DNA from: Sphingomonas sp. 67-36
GTDB taxonomy: Bacteria > Pseudomonadota > Alphaproteobacteria > Sphingomonadales > Sphingomonadaceae
Direction: 5' to 3'
Length of the DNA stretch: 64,000 nt
Assembly (NCBI GenBank): GCA_001897375.1
Contig: MKSU01000005.1
Location: 124,001 to 188,000 of the forward strand
Below, piece by piece: positions 1 to 8,220 of the stretch. A program made the translations under genes and the position numbers. The notes beneath the pieces are model-generated. The model ran no database searches, had not been told where the DNA came from, and worked only from the letters and a program-made list of their open reading frames with translations. How positions within the stretch are numbered: position 1 is the stretch's first letter; the number at the start of each line of letters is the position of its first letter.

Positions 1-720
1 GCGGCGAACGGGCGCTCGCATCAGGGCGCGATCCTGCTGTTCGATCGCGGGAGCGGCGCGCCGGTGTGCGTCGTCGATGCCGGCGAGGTGACGGCGATCC
101 GCACCGCCTGCGCCTCCGCCGCCGCGACCGACGCGCTGGCGCGCGCCGACGCGACGCGGCTCGCGATCCTCGGCACCGGCGAGCAGGCGTGGCAGCATGC
201 GCTGGCGATCCGCCATGTCCGCCCGCTGGAGCGCATCGCGATCTGGGGCCGCGACATGGAGAAAGCGGCGGGCCTTGCCGGGCGGATCGCCGACGCGCTC
301 GCTTTGCCGGTCGAGGTCGCGCGGACCCCGGCCGAGGCGGTGCGCGATGCCGATATCGTCTGCACCACCACGGCGGCGGCGGAGCCGATTCTGTTCGACG
401 GCGATATCGCCCCCGGCACGCATCTCAACGTCGTGGGATCGAGCCGCGCCGGGCCGGTGGAGATCGACGACGCGCTGGTCCGCCGCGCGCGATTCTTCCC
501 CGATCACCGCGAGGGCGTGCTGGCGCAGGGCGCGGAATTCCTGCGCGCCAAGGCGGCCGGGCTGGTCGATGACGATCACGTCCTTGCCGAGATCGGCGCG
601 GTCTATGCCGGCACCGCGCCGGGCCGGCGCGACGCGCGGGAAGTGACGATCTACAAGTCGCTCGGCTCGATCGTGCAGGACCTCGCCTGCGCCGCCTGGC
701 TCCATCGCACGGCGGCATAG
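1..720 (+). CDS. Ornithine cyclodeaminase / mu-crystallin family protein, 5' truncated
   Basis: The reading frame is open from the first base, so the true start lies upstream; about 239 residues are present of a family that is usually 310-350 long. A Rossmann dinucleotide-binding motif is visible (LAILGTGEQAWQHALAI). It is followed by the family's typical stretch in which phosphate-binding residues lead to VVGSSRAGPVEID and a C-terminal EVTIYKSLGSIVQDLA. Family members deaminate and cyclise ornithine or reduce or oxidise other imino or amino acids with NAD(P); the substrate cannot be told from this fragment. It ends 15 bp before the response regulator and may be read together with it, but no functional tie is obvious. 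Confidence 0.85.
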   Translation, partial: AANGRSHQGAILLFDRGSGAPVCVVDAGEVTAIRTACASAAATDALARADATRLAILGTGEQAWQHALAIRHVRPLERIAIWGRDMEKAAGLAGRIADALALPVEVARTPAEAVRDADIVCTTTAAAEPILFDGDIAPGTHLNVVGSSRAGPVEIDDALVRRARFFPDHREGVLAQGAEFLRAKAAGLVDDDHVLAEIGAVYAGTAPGRRDAREVTIYKSLGSIVQDLACAAWLHRTAA

Positions 721-735
721 GCTAGCGGACGGACG

Positions 736-1413
736 ATGGCGCGCATCCTGATCGTGGAGGACAATCCGCGCCTCGCCGCCCTCATCGCCGGCGGGCTGGG
801 CGAGCGCGGCCATGTCTGCGACGTCGCGCACAGCCTCGCGGCGGCGGACGACGCGCTCGGCATCGCCGCGTTCGACGGCGTCGTGCTCGATCTCGGCCTG
901 CCCGACGGCGACGGGCTGGAATGGCTCGCCCACCGCCGTTCCGCCGATGCGCCGCCGTCGCTGATCCTCACCGCGCGCGACGCGCTGGAGGATCGGGTGA
1001 AGGGGCTGGACGCCGGCGCCGACGACTACCTCCCCAAGCCGTTCGCGATGGACGAGCTGGCCGCGCGGCTGCGTGCGATGCTGCGCCGGCCCGGCGCGCG
1101 GCAGGAGACGGCGCTGGCGGTCGGCGCGATCCGCTTCGACGCCGCCGCGCATGTCGCCACCGCCGGCGACGTTGCGCTCGATCTCACCCGGCGCGAGACG
1201 GCGCTGCTCGAACTCCTGCTGCGCCGGGCGGGGCAGGTCGTGCGGCGGCGGGCGATCGAGGACGCGCTCTATACGTTCGACGAGGCGGTGACCCCCAACG
1301 CGATCGATGCCACCGTCTCGCGGCTGCGGCGCAAGCTGGAGGAGGCGGGGGCGAGCGGCTGCCTGCATACGATACGCGGGGTCGGCTACCTCCTGCGCGA
1401 GGGCGCGGCATGA
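736..1413 (+). CDS. OmpR/PhoB-family response regulator
   Basis: 225 residues with the usual two-domain layout. The receiver domain (about 1-118) has the acidic pair E8/D9, phospho-acceptor D52 in VVLDLGLPDGDG, T79 and K101 in LPKPF. The C-terminal winged helix (about 130-222) ends in the typical TIRGVGYLL. Its stop overlaps the start of the kinase gene (ATGA), so the two are translationally coupled and form a cognate pair. The metal RND efflux genes begin 28 bp after the kinase, which suggests, but does not prove, that this pair controls metal efflux in the manner of CzcRS or CusRS. Confidence 0.93.
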   Translation: MARILIVEDNPRLAALIAGGLGERGHVCDVAHSLAAADDALGIAAFDGVVLDLGLPDGDGLEWLAHRRSADAPPSLILTARDALEDRVKGLDAGADDYLPKPFAMDELAARLRAMLRRPGARQETALAVGAIRFDAAAHVATAGDVALDLTRRETALLELLLRRAGQVVRRRAIEDALYTFDEAVTPNAIDATVSRLRRKLEEAGASGCLHTIRGVGYLLREGAA

Positions 1414-2450
1414 CGCCGGTGCCGTCGATCATCAGCCGCCTGACGCGCAGCCTCGCGCTGGTCGGCGCGCTCGGCGCGTTGCTGCTGCTGATCTTCATCG
1501 GCATCGAGTATCGCCTCACCTTCAGCGACGCTTTCAACAATCTCTCCAATCGCGCCGCGCTGGTGGAGGTGTTCCGCGAGCTTGCCGAACATGTGCTGCT
1601 GCCGCTGGCGGTGCTGATCGTGCCGATGGCGCTGGCCGGGCGCTGGGCGATCACCACCTCGGTGCGGCCGCTGATCGACGCCGCGCGGACGATCGACGCG
1701 CGCACCGGCGACGCGCGCGGCGTGCGCGTCGACACCACCGACTTCCCGATGGAGGCGCGTCCCTTCGCCGATGCGATCAACCGCGTGCTCGATCGCGTCG
1801 ATCGCGCCGCCGGCATGCACGAGGCGTTCGCGGCGGACGTGGCGCACGAATTGCGCACCCCGCTCACCCTGCTGTCGCTGGAGCTGGACCGGCTCGATCA
1901 CCCGGAGGCGCATCGGCTGCGCGGCGACGTGGCGCAGATGCGGCGGCTGATCGACCAGCTCATGCTGCTCGCCCAGATCGACGCCGATCGCGCGGCGCAG
2001 CTCAAGCCGGTGGCGGTGGACCTCGCCGATATCGCCGCGGCGGTGATCGCGCGGCTCGCCCCGATCGCCTTCGATCGCGGGGTGCGGATCGAGCTGGAGG
2101 CGGATGCGCCGGCGTCGGCGCGCGGGCGCGGCGAGGCGATCGCGGCGGCGCTGCGCAACCTGATCGAGAATGCGCTGCGCGTAACCCCGGAGGGCGGCCG
2201 CGTGACGGTCCGCGTCACCGCCGACCGGGTGATCGCGGTGCGGGATGAAGGCGCGGGGCTCAGCGAGGCGCGGCTGAAGGAGCTGGTGGAGCGTCATCGC
2301 CGCGCCGATCACGCCAGCAAGCATGGCGCGGGGCTGGGGCTGGCGATCGTCGACCGCATCATGCGCGCGCATGGCGGCACGCTGAGCGCCGACGAGGAGC
2401 GGCGCGAAATCCGGCTCGGTTTCCCGATGGAGCCGGCATCGTCAGATTGA
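1410..2450 (+). CDS. Membrane sensor histidine kinase
   Basis: 346 residues starting at the ATG that overlaps the regulator's stop. Two membrane segments are visible (about 15-32 and 60-80) around a very short periplasmic stretch of under 30 residues, then a HAMP-like linker. The HisKA H-box is VAHELRTPL with the phospho-accepting H146. A HATPase domain follows with N-box NLIENALRVTPEG and G-box DEGAGLSE / GAGLGLAIV. The small sensor domain leaves little room for a ligand pocket, so metal sensing near the membrane is only an inference from the efflux genes downstream. Confidence 0.92.
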   Translation: MTPVPSIISRLTRSLALVGALGALLLLIFIGIEYRLTFSDAFNNLSNRAALVEVFRELAEHVLLPLAVLIVPMALAGRWAITTSVRPLIDAARTIDARTGDARGVRVDTTDFPMEARPFADAINRVLDRVDRAAGMHEAFAADVAHELRTPLTLLSLELDRLDHPEAHRLRGDVAQMRRLIDQLMLLAQIDADRAAQLKPVAVDLADIAAAVIARLAPIAFDRGVRIELEADAPASARGRGEAIAAALRNLIENALRVTPEGGRVTVRVTADRVIAVRDEGAGLSEARLKELVERHRRADHASKHGAGLGLAIVDRIMRAHGGTLSADEERREIRLGFPMEPASSD

Positions 2451-2478
2451 CGTCAGTAACCTGCCCTAGCGGCGGGAC

Positions 2479-3597
2479 ATGGAACGTCGCACCTGGATGA
2501 TCGGGGGATCGGCCGCCGCTGCGCTGGCGGTCGCCGGGTTGTGGTGGCTGTCGCCGGGCGCGAAACCGGCGACGCCGGCCAAGGCTCCGCCCGCCGCCGC
2601 CGCGAAGCGCGCGGACTTCATCGCGCTGCGCCCGGATCAGGTGCGTGCGCTGCGGCTGGAACTGGCGGTCGCGGAGGCGGCGGCGAGCGTTCCCGTCGCG
2701 GTTCTCCCCGCGCGGATCGTCCCGCCGCCCAATGCGCGCGTCGCGGTCGCCGCGCAGCTTGCCGGCGTCGTCACGCGGGTGTTCGTGGTCGACGGGCAGG
2801 AGGTGCGCGCCGGCCAGCCGCTCGCCGCCGTCGCCAGCCGCGACATGGTGGGCCTCAACGCCGATCTGGCGCGCGCCCGGTCGCGCCAGGCGGTCGCGCG
2901 CGCCGATGCGGCGCGGCTGGCGCAGCTTTCCCGCGAGGGCATCATCGCCCCGGCCCGCGCCGATCAGGCCAGGGCGCTGGCGCGGCAGAGCGACGTGGAT
3001 GTCGGCGAGCAGGCGCGGCTGATCGCGCTCGCGGGCGGCGCGCATGGCGGCGGCGCGGGCTATACGCTCGTCGCGCCGATCGCCGGCCGGGTCAGCAGCA
3101 TGACCGCCGAGACCGGCAAGGCGCTCGACGTCGGCGCCGCGCCCTTCGTGATCGACGGCGGCGGCGCGTTGCAGGTGACGGCGCAGCTCCCCGAGCGGCT
3201 GTTCGGCACCGTCCGCCCCGGCATGCGCGTGCGGGTCGGCGATCATGGCGTCGGCACGGTGCTGGCGGTCGGCGGCGCGCTCGATCCCGAGACGCGCTCG
3301 ACCACCGTCACCGCCAGCGTGCCGGCCGCGCCGGGCGTGGTCGCCGGCGGCGCGATGCCGGTGACGATCGACGGCCCGGCCCCGGTGGGCGCGGTGAGCA
3401 TCCCCGCGCGATCGGTGGTCGACATCGACGGCCGCGCGACGGTGTTCGTGATCGCTCGCGGCGGCGTGGCGATCCGCGCCGTCACCACGATTCAGGGCGC
3501 GGGTGACCGCGCCATCGTCACCAGCGGCCTGCGCGCGGGCGAACGCGTGGTCAGCGCCGGGCTGAGCGAGCTGAAAATGCTCGCCGCCGCGCACTGA
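2479..3597 (+). CDS. RND efflux periplasmic adaptor subunit (CzcB/CusB/HlyD type)
   Basis: 372 residues. An N-terminal hydrophobic anchor (about 7-27) is followed by a periplasmic body. A split lipoyl (barrel-sandwich) domain surrounds a short alpha-hairpin rich in Ala and Arg (about 130-185), followed by beta-barrel and membrane-proximal segments (TLVAPIAGRVSSM, VGGALDPETRSTTVTA). Adaptors of this family bridge the inner-membrane pump and the outer-membrane channel. It lies 9 bp before the pump gene, and the channel gene is three genes on, so a complete tripartite system is encoded. No His/Met-rich metal-binding N-terminus is seen. Confidence 0.9.
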   Translation: MERRTWMIGGSAAAALAVAGLWWLSPGAKPATPAKAPPAAAAKRADFIALRPDQVRALRLELAVAEAAASVPVAVLPARIVPPPNARVAVAAQLAGVVTRVFVVDGQEVRAGQPLAAVASRDMVGLNADLARARSRQAVARADAARLAQLSREGIIAPARADQARALARQSDVDVGEQARLIALAGGAHGGGAGYTLVAPIAGRVSSMTAETGKALDVGAAPFVIDGGGALQVTAQLPERLFGTVRPGMRVRVGDHGVGTVLAVGGALDPETRSTTVTASVPAAPGVVAGGAMPVTIDGPAPVGAVSIPARSVVDIDGRATVFVIARGGVAIRAVTTIQGAGDRAIVTSGLRAGERVVSAGLSELKMLAAAH

Positions 3598-3606
3598 GGG
3601 CGGGCG

Positions 3607-6600
3607 ATGCTGCGCGGGCTGGTCGCATGGGCCTTGTCGTTCCGGCTGCTCGTCGTCGCGGCGGCGCTGACGATCGGCGTGCTGGGGGCGTGGACCTTCG
3701 TCAACCTGCCGATCGATGCCTATCCCGATATCGCGCCGACGCAGGTGAAGATCGTCCTCAAGGCGCCCGGCATGACGCCCGAGGAGGTCGAGACCCGCGT
3801 CATCGCGCCGATCGAGCAGGAGATGCTCGGCATCCCCCGGCAGGCGGTGATGCGGGCGACCGCCAAATATGCGATGGCCGACCTGACGATCGATTTCGAC
3901 GACGGCACCGACATCTATTGGGCACGCCAGCAGGTGAGCGAGCGGCTGGCCGGCGTGATGGGCGATCTGCCGGCCTCGGTCGGCGGCGGGCTGGCGCCGA
4001 TCTCCACCCCGCTGTCCGAGCTGTTCATGTTCACGATCGCCGGGCCGCTCAGCCTGGAGGAGAAGCGCACCCTGCTCGACTGGACGATCCGGCCGGCGCT
4101 GCGCACCGTGCCGGGGGTGGCGGACGTCAATGCGCTGGGCGGCTATGTCCGCACCTTCGAGGTGCGCCCGGACCCGATCGCGATCGCCTCAGCCGGATTG
4201 ACGCTGGCCGAGGTGAAGGCGGCGATCGAGGCCGGCAACCGCAACGACGGCGCGGGGCGGCTGGGTAACGGCGAGGACGCGCTGATCGTCCGCGCGGTCG
4301 GCGCGATCCGCACCGCCGCGGACCTGGAGGCGCTGGTGATCCGCGCGCGCGACGGGCACGTCCTGCGGCTCGGCGATATCGCGAGCGTCGGCACGGGCAG
4401 CCTGACCCGCTACGGCGCGCTGAGCGGCGATGCACGCGGCGAGACGGTCGAGGGGCTGGTGGTCGCGCTGCGCGGCGCGGATGCGCGCAAGGTGGTGGCT
4501 GGCGTCAAGGAACGGCTGGCGGAGCTGTCGCGCGGCCTGCCGCCCGGCACGCGGATCGACGTCTTCTATGACCGGTCGGACCTGATCGCCCGCGCGGTGG
4601 GCACGGTCGAGCATGCGCTGCTGGAGGCGACGGTGCTGGTCGTCGTGCTGCTGATCCTGTTCCTCGGCAACTGGCGCGCGGCGGCGATCGTCGCGGTGAC
4701 GCTGCCGATGGCGGCGCTGATCACCTTCCTCCTGATGCACTTCTGGGGGCTGACCGCCAACCTGATGAGCCTCGGCGGCCTTGCGATCGCGATCGGGATG
4801 CTGGTCGATGGCGCGGTGGTGGTGGTGGAGAATGTCGTCGAGCGCCTGTCCCATGCGCATGACGGGGACGGCGCGCCGCGCCTCAACCACGTCTTCCGCG
4901 CGACCGGCGACGTGGTGGTGCCGGTCTCCGCCGGCCTGCTGATCATCGCGCTGGTGTTCCTGCCGCTCGTCTCGCTGGAGGGGCTGGAAGGGAAATTGTT
5001 CGCGCCGGTCGCGCTCACCATCATCTTCGCGCTGGTCGGCTCGCTGGTGCTGGCGCTCACGCTGGTGCCGGTGCTTGCCTCGTTCGGGCTGAAGGCGGGC
5101 GCCCATGCCGATCCGTGGATCATGCGCGTGCTCACCCCGCGCTATCGCGCGCTGCTCGCCGCCGCCTTCGCGCGCAAGCGGCTGGTCTATGGCGTCGCCG
5201 GCGCGGGGCTGGCGGCGGCGGTGATCGCCTATGGCGCGGTCGGCAAGACCTTCATGCCGCAGATGGATGAAGGCTCGGTCGTCATGCAGACGGTCAAGAA
5301 CCCCAGCATCGGCCTCGCCCATTCGGTGCGCGGCGACATGGCGGCGCAGCGCGCGCTGATCGATCATGTGCCCGAGGTGGAGCGCGTGATCTCGCGCGTC
5401 GGATCGGACGAGCTGGGGCTGGACCCGATGGGCCTCAACGAAAGCGACACGTTCATCACGCTGCGCCCGCGTGGCGAATGGCGCGGCACGAAGGAGGAGA
5501 TCGTCGAGGCGATGCGTGCGGCGATGCAGCACCTGCCGGGGATCGAGGCGAGCTTCACCCAGCCGATCGAGATGCGCGTTTCCGAGATGCTGACCGGCGC
5601 GCGCGGCGATCTGGCGGTCAAGATCTTCGGGCCGGACGGCGCGACGCTCGGCCGCCTGGCGGGGCAGGTCCAGCGCGCGCTTCAGGAGACGCGCGGCGCG
5701 ACCGAGGTGATGACCGTCGCCAACGAACGCGTCGATTACCTCCAGATCGATATCGACCGGCTGGCGGCGGGGCGTGCCGGCTTCTCGATCGAGGCGATCG
5801 AGGATGCGCTGCGCACACAGCTCGAGGGGATGCGCGCGGGCATCGTCGCGGAAGGCGCGCGGCGCACGCCGATCGTGATCCGCGGCGCCGATGCGCTGCG
5901 CGACGACCCCCGGCTGTTCACCGACCTGCTGCTGCGCTCGCCGGAGGGCAGGACGGCGCGCATCAGCGATCTCGCCACGATCCGCCCGGTGGCGGGGCCG
6001 GTGAAGATCGATCACGAGAACGGCTCGCGCTATGCGCTGGTGCAGGCGTTCGTTTCCGGGCGCGATCTCGTCGGCTATGTCGAGGACGCGAAACGGGCGG
6101 TGGCGGCGAAGGTGGCGCTGCCCGCCGGCTATCGCCTCGTCTGGGGCGGGCAGTTCGAGAACCAGCAGCGCGCCGCCGCGCGGCTGTCGCTGGTGGTGCC
6201 GATCGCGCTCGTCCTGATCCTCATCGTGCTGCTCGCGACGCTTCGCTCGCTGCGCGCGTCGCTGCTGATCCTCGTCAACATCCCGTTCGCGATGGTCGGC
6301 GGGATCGTCGCCTTGTGGGTGTCGGGGCAGTATCTGTCGGTGCCCGCCTCGGTCGGCTTCATCGCGCTGCTCGGCATCGCCGTGCTCAACGGACTGGTGC
6401 TGGTATCCTGCTTCCGCCAGCTGCGCGCCGACGGCATGGCGATGGCGGAGGCGGTGCGCGTGGGCGCCGAGCGACGGCTGCGCCCGGTGCTGATGACCGC
6501 GAGCATCACCGCCTTCGGGCTGGTGCCGCTGTTGTTCGCCACCGGCCCCGGATCTGAGATCCAGCGGCCGCTGGCGATCGTCGTGATCGGCGGGCTGGTG

Positions 6601-6684
6601 ACCTCCACCTTGTTGACGCTGATCCTGTTGCCGATGCTGTTCGAGCGGTTCGGTGAATCCGCGCGGGAGCGCGGCGATGGCTGA
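3607..6684 (+). CDS. CusA/CzcA-family heavy-metal efflux RND pump
   Basis: 1025 residues, full length for the family, with the two-fold RND plan: an N-terminal transmembrane helix, two large periplasmic loops and two blocks of about five helices. The start MLRGLVAWALSFRLLVV and the segment LPIDAYPDIAPTQVKI are typical of HME-RND pumps. In transmembrane helix 4 the proton-relay region reads A395-I396-G397-M-L-V-D401-G-A. The DFG of Zn/Co/Ni exporters such as CzcA is therefore AIG here, while D401 is kept, resembling the monovalent or other HME subgroups. The exported metal is not settled by this. The gene end overlaps the DUF3240 gene by 8 bp. Confidence 0.93.
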   Translation: MLRGLVAWALSFRLLVVAAALTIGVLGAWTFVNLPIDAYPDIAPTQVKIVLKAPGMTPEEVETRVIAPIEQEMLGIPRQAVMRATAKYAMADLTIDFDDGTDIYWARQQVSERLAGVMGDLPASVGGGLAPISTPLSELFMFTIAGPLSLEEKRTLLDWTIRPALRTVPGVADVNALGGYVRTFEVRPDPIAIASAGLTLAEVKAAIEAGNRNDGAGRLGNGEDALIVRAVGAIRTAADLEALVIRARDGHVLRLGDIASVGTGSLTRYGALSGDARGETVEGLVVALRGADARKVVAGVKERLAELSRGLPPGTRIDVFYDRSDLIARAVGTVEHALLEATVLVVVLLILFLGNWRAAAIVAVTLPMAALITFLLMHFWGLTANLMSLGGLAIAIGMLVDGAVVVVENVVERLSHAHDGDGAPRLNHVFRATGDVVVPVSAGLLIIALVFLPLVSLEGLEGKLFAPVALTIIFALVGSLVLALTLVPVLASFGLKAGAHADPWIMRVLTPRYRALLAAAFARKRLVYGVAGAGLAAAVIAYGAVGKTFMPQMDEGSVVMQTVKNPSIGLAHSVRGDMAAQRALIDHVPEVERVISRVGSDELGLDPMGLNESDTFITLRPRGEWRGTKEEIVEAMRAAMQHLPGIEASFTQPIEMRVSEMLTGARGDLAVKIFGPDGATLGRLAGQVQRALQETRGATEVMTVANERVDYLQIDIDRLAAGRAGFSIEAIEDALRTQLEGMRAGIVAEGARRTPIVIRGADALRDDPRLFTDLLLRSPEGRTARISDLATIRPVAGPVKIDHENGSRYALVQAFVSGRDLVGYVEDAKRAVAAKVALPAGYRLVWGGQFENQQRAAARLSLVVPIALVLILIVLLATLRSLRASLLILVNIPFAMVGGIVALWVSGQYLSVPASVGFIALLGIAVLNGLVLVSCFRQLRADGMAMAEAVRVGAERRLRPVLMTASITAFGLVPLLFATGPGSEIQRPLAIVVIGGLVTSTLLTLILLPMLFERFGESARERGDG

Positions 6685-6976
6685 GCTGCTGCTGACCTTC
6701 CACTGCGCGGCGAATGATGCGGCGCCGATCGCCGAAGCGCTGCACGCGGCGGGCGAGGGGCCGGTGCACGTTCGTGCCGAGGCGGTGCTCGGCCGCGATT
6801 TCTCCGATGCCACCACCGCCGAGCGCGTCACCGGGCGGCTCGATCGCCGGGCAGTCGAACTGACCGTCGCGGAGAGCCGGCTCGCCACGCTGGTCGCGGC
6901 GGTGGAGACGGTGCGGCGCGGCGGCCCGGTGCGCTGGCACGCGACCCCGATCATCGCGCGAGGCAGGCTGGCATGA
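6677..6976 (+). CDS. DUF3240 family protein of the metal RND operon
   Basis: 99 residues, cytosolic, with no signal peptide or membrane segment. The fold looks like a small alpha/beta (ferredoxin-like, P-II-like) domain: LLLTFHCAANDAAPIAEALHA, then DATTAERVTGRLDRRAVE and a final strand GPVRWHATPIIARGRL. DUF3240 proteins are commonly encoded beside CzcA-type pumps; their role is unknown, and regulation or trimer association is a guess. The ATG is chosen because it gives an 8-bp overlap with the pump stop, and its own stop overlaps the next gene (ATGA). The three genes are therefore tightly coupled. Confidence 0.85.
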   Translation: MAELLLTFHCAANDAAPIAEALHAAGEGPVHVRAEAVLGRDFSDATTAERVTGRLDRRAVELTVAESRLATLVAAVETVRRGGPVRWHATPIIARGRLA

Positions 6977-8214
6977 AGCATCTGTTGTGGCTGGCGCTGG
7001 CCGCGAGCGCATCCCATGCCGAGCCGCGCGACGCGCGCCGGTCGCTGCCGCCGCCGGAGACGGTGCGCGACGCGCTCGACAATCATCCGACCGTGCTGGC
7101 GGCGGGCCATCGCGTGGGGGTGGCGCGCGCGCAGGCGGGGGCGCTGGCGAAGGGCAGCCACGAGATCGTGCTGACGGGCAGCGCCTTGCGCCGCAGCGTC
7201 GATCGCGAGGGGGATTACGCCGAGTTCGACGCGACGCTCACCCGCGCGGTCCGCCTGCCGGGCAAGGCGGCGCTCGATCGCCGCACCGGGGAAGCGGGCG
7301 TCGCGGCGGCGCAGAACCGCATGGCCGATGCGCGCCATCAGGCGGCGCTGGAACTGGCGCGCCTGTGGCTCGACTGGATCGGCGCGACCGCGCTGGCCGA
7401 CAGCGACATGCGCAATCTCGCCAGCCTGGAGCGCGAGGCGGCGGCGATCGAGCGGCGCGCGCAATTGCGCGATGCCGCCGCGCTGGATGTCGATCAGGCG
7501 CGGGCGGCGGTGGCGCGCGCGCGCGGGCAGCTCGCCGAATCGAAGGCCACGCTGGCGGAGGCGGAAGCGACGCTGCACGCCAATTTTCCCACGATCCCGC
7601 TGCCGCAAGCCGCCCCCGCGCCCGACGAGCCGGTCGAGCCGGCGGAGGGCTTCGCCGCGCTCGGGCGGCTGGTGATCGAGCGCAGCCATGAGATCGAGGC
7701 CGCGCAGGCGGAGGCGGACCGGCTCGGCTTCGCGGCGCGGCGCGCGCGGGCGGATCGCATCGCCGATCCCTCGCTCGGCGTGCGCGCGTTCAGCGAGCGT
7801 GGCGGGATGGAGCGCGGCATCGGGCTGGTCGCCTCCATGCCGCTCGGCGGCGGCTATCGCCGCTACCTCGCTGACGAGGCGGCAGCGCAATCATCGGCGG
7901 CGGTGAGCGACCTCGCCGCCGTCCGCCGCGCGATCGAGGCGACCGCGGCGGCGGACGTCGCGCTGGCGCGCACGCGGACCGACGGCTGGCGCTCGCTGCG
8001 CGAGGCGGCCGCCCGCGCGCAGGCGGTGGCGGAGCGCACCCGCGCCGGCAACCGGCTCGGCGCGATCGACCTCGCCGAACTGCTCTATGCCGAGCGGCAG
8101 GCGAACGACGCGCGGCGCGAGGAGATTCGCGCGCGCGTCGAGGCGCTGCGGGCGGTGCTCAGGCTGGAGATCGATTCCCACGTCGTCTGGATCGACGAGG
8201 ACGATCATGCGTGA
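6973..8214 (+). CDS. TolC family outer-membrane efflux protein
   Basis: 413 residues. A short hydrophobic N-terminus ending in ASASHA acts as a signal peptide. Long Ala/Arg/Glu-rich helices typical of the TolC periplasmic barrel occur in two homologous halves (about 40-220 and 225-405), with the family's repeated pattern of an amphipathic helix followed by a short beta segment (e.g. DPSLGVRAFSERGGMERGIG). It starts within the DUF3240 stop codon. It would form the outer-membrane channel of the tripartite metal efflux complex. It ends 6 bp from the convergent M20 gene, leaving no room for a separate terminator. Confidence 0.88.
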   Translation: MKHLLWLALAASASHAEPRDARRSLPPPETVRDALDNHPTVLAAGHRVGVARAQAGALAKGSHEIVLTGSALRRSVDREGDYAEFDATLTRAVRLPGKAALDRRTGEAGVAAAQNRMADARHQAALELARLWLDWIGATALADSDMRNLASLEREAAAIERRAQLRDAAALDVDQARAAVARARGQLAESKATLAEAEATLHANFPTIPLPQAAPAPDEPVEPAEGFAALGRLVIERSHEIEAAQAEADRLGFAARRARADRIADPSLGVRAFSERGGMERGIGLVASMPLGGGYRRYLADEAAAQSSAAVSDLAAVRRAIEATAAADVALARTRTDGWRSLREAAARAQAVAERTRAGNRLGAIDLAELLYAERQANDARREEIRARVEALRAVLRLEIDSHVVWIDEDDHA

Positions 8215-8220
8215 CGGGCG

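Noticed and set aside
2359-3594. 411-codon minus-strand frame opposite the efflux adaptor
   Set aside because: Arg/Gly/His-rich composition without motifs; the plus strand encodes a recognisable adaptor.
4189-7890. Open frame of 1233 codons on the minus strand opposite the RND pump and TolC genes
   Set aside because: It is a shadow of GC-rich codon use: His/Arg/Asp-rich with no recognisable domain, and it covers three well-supported plus-strand genes.
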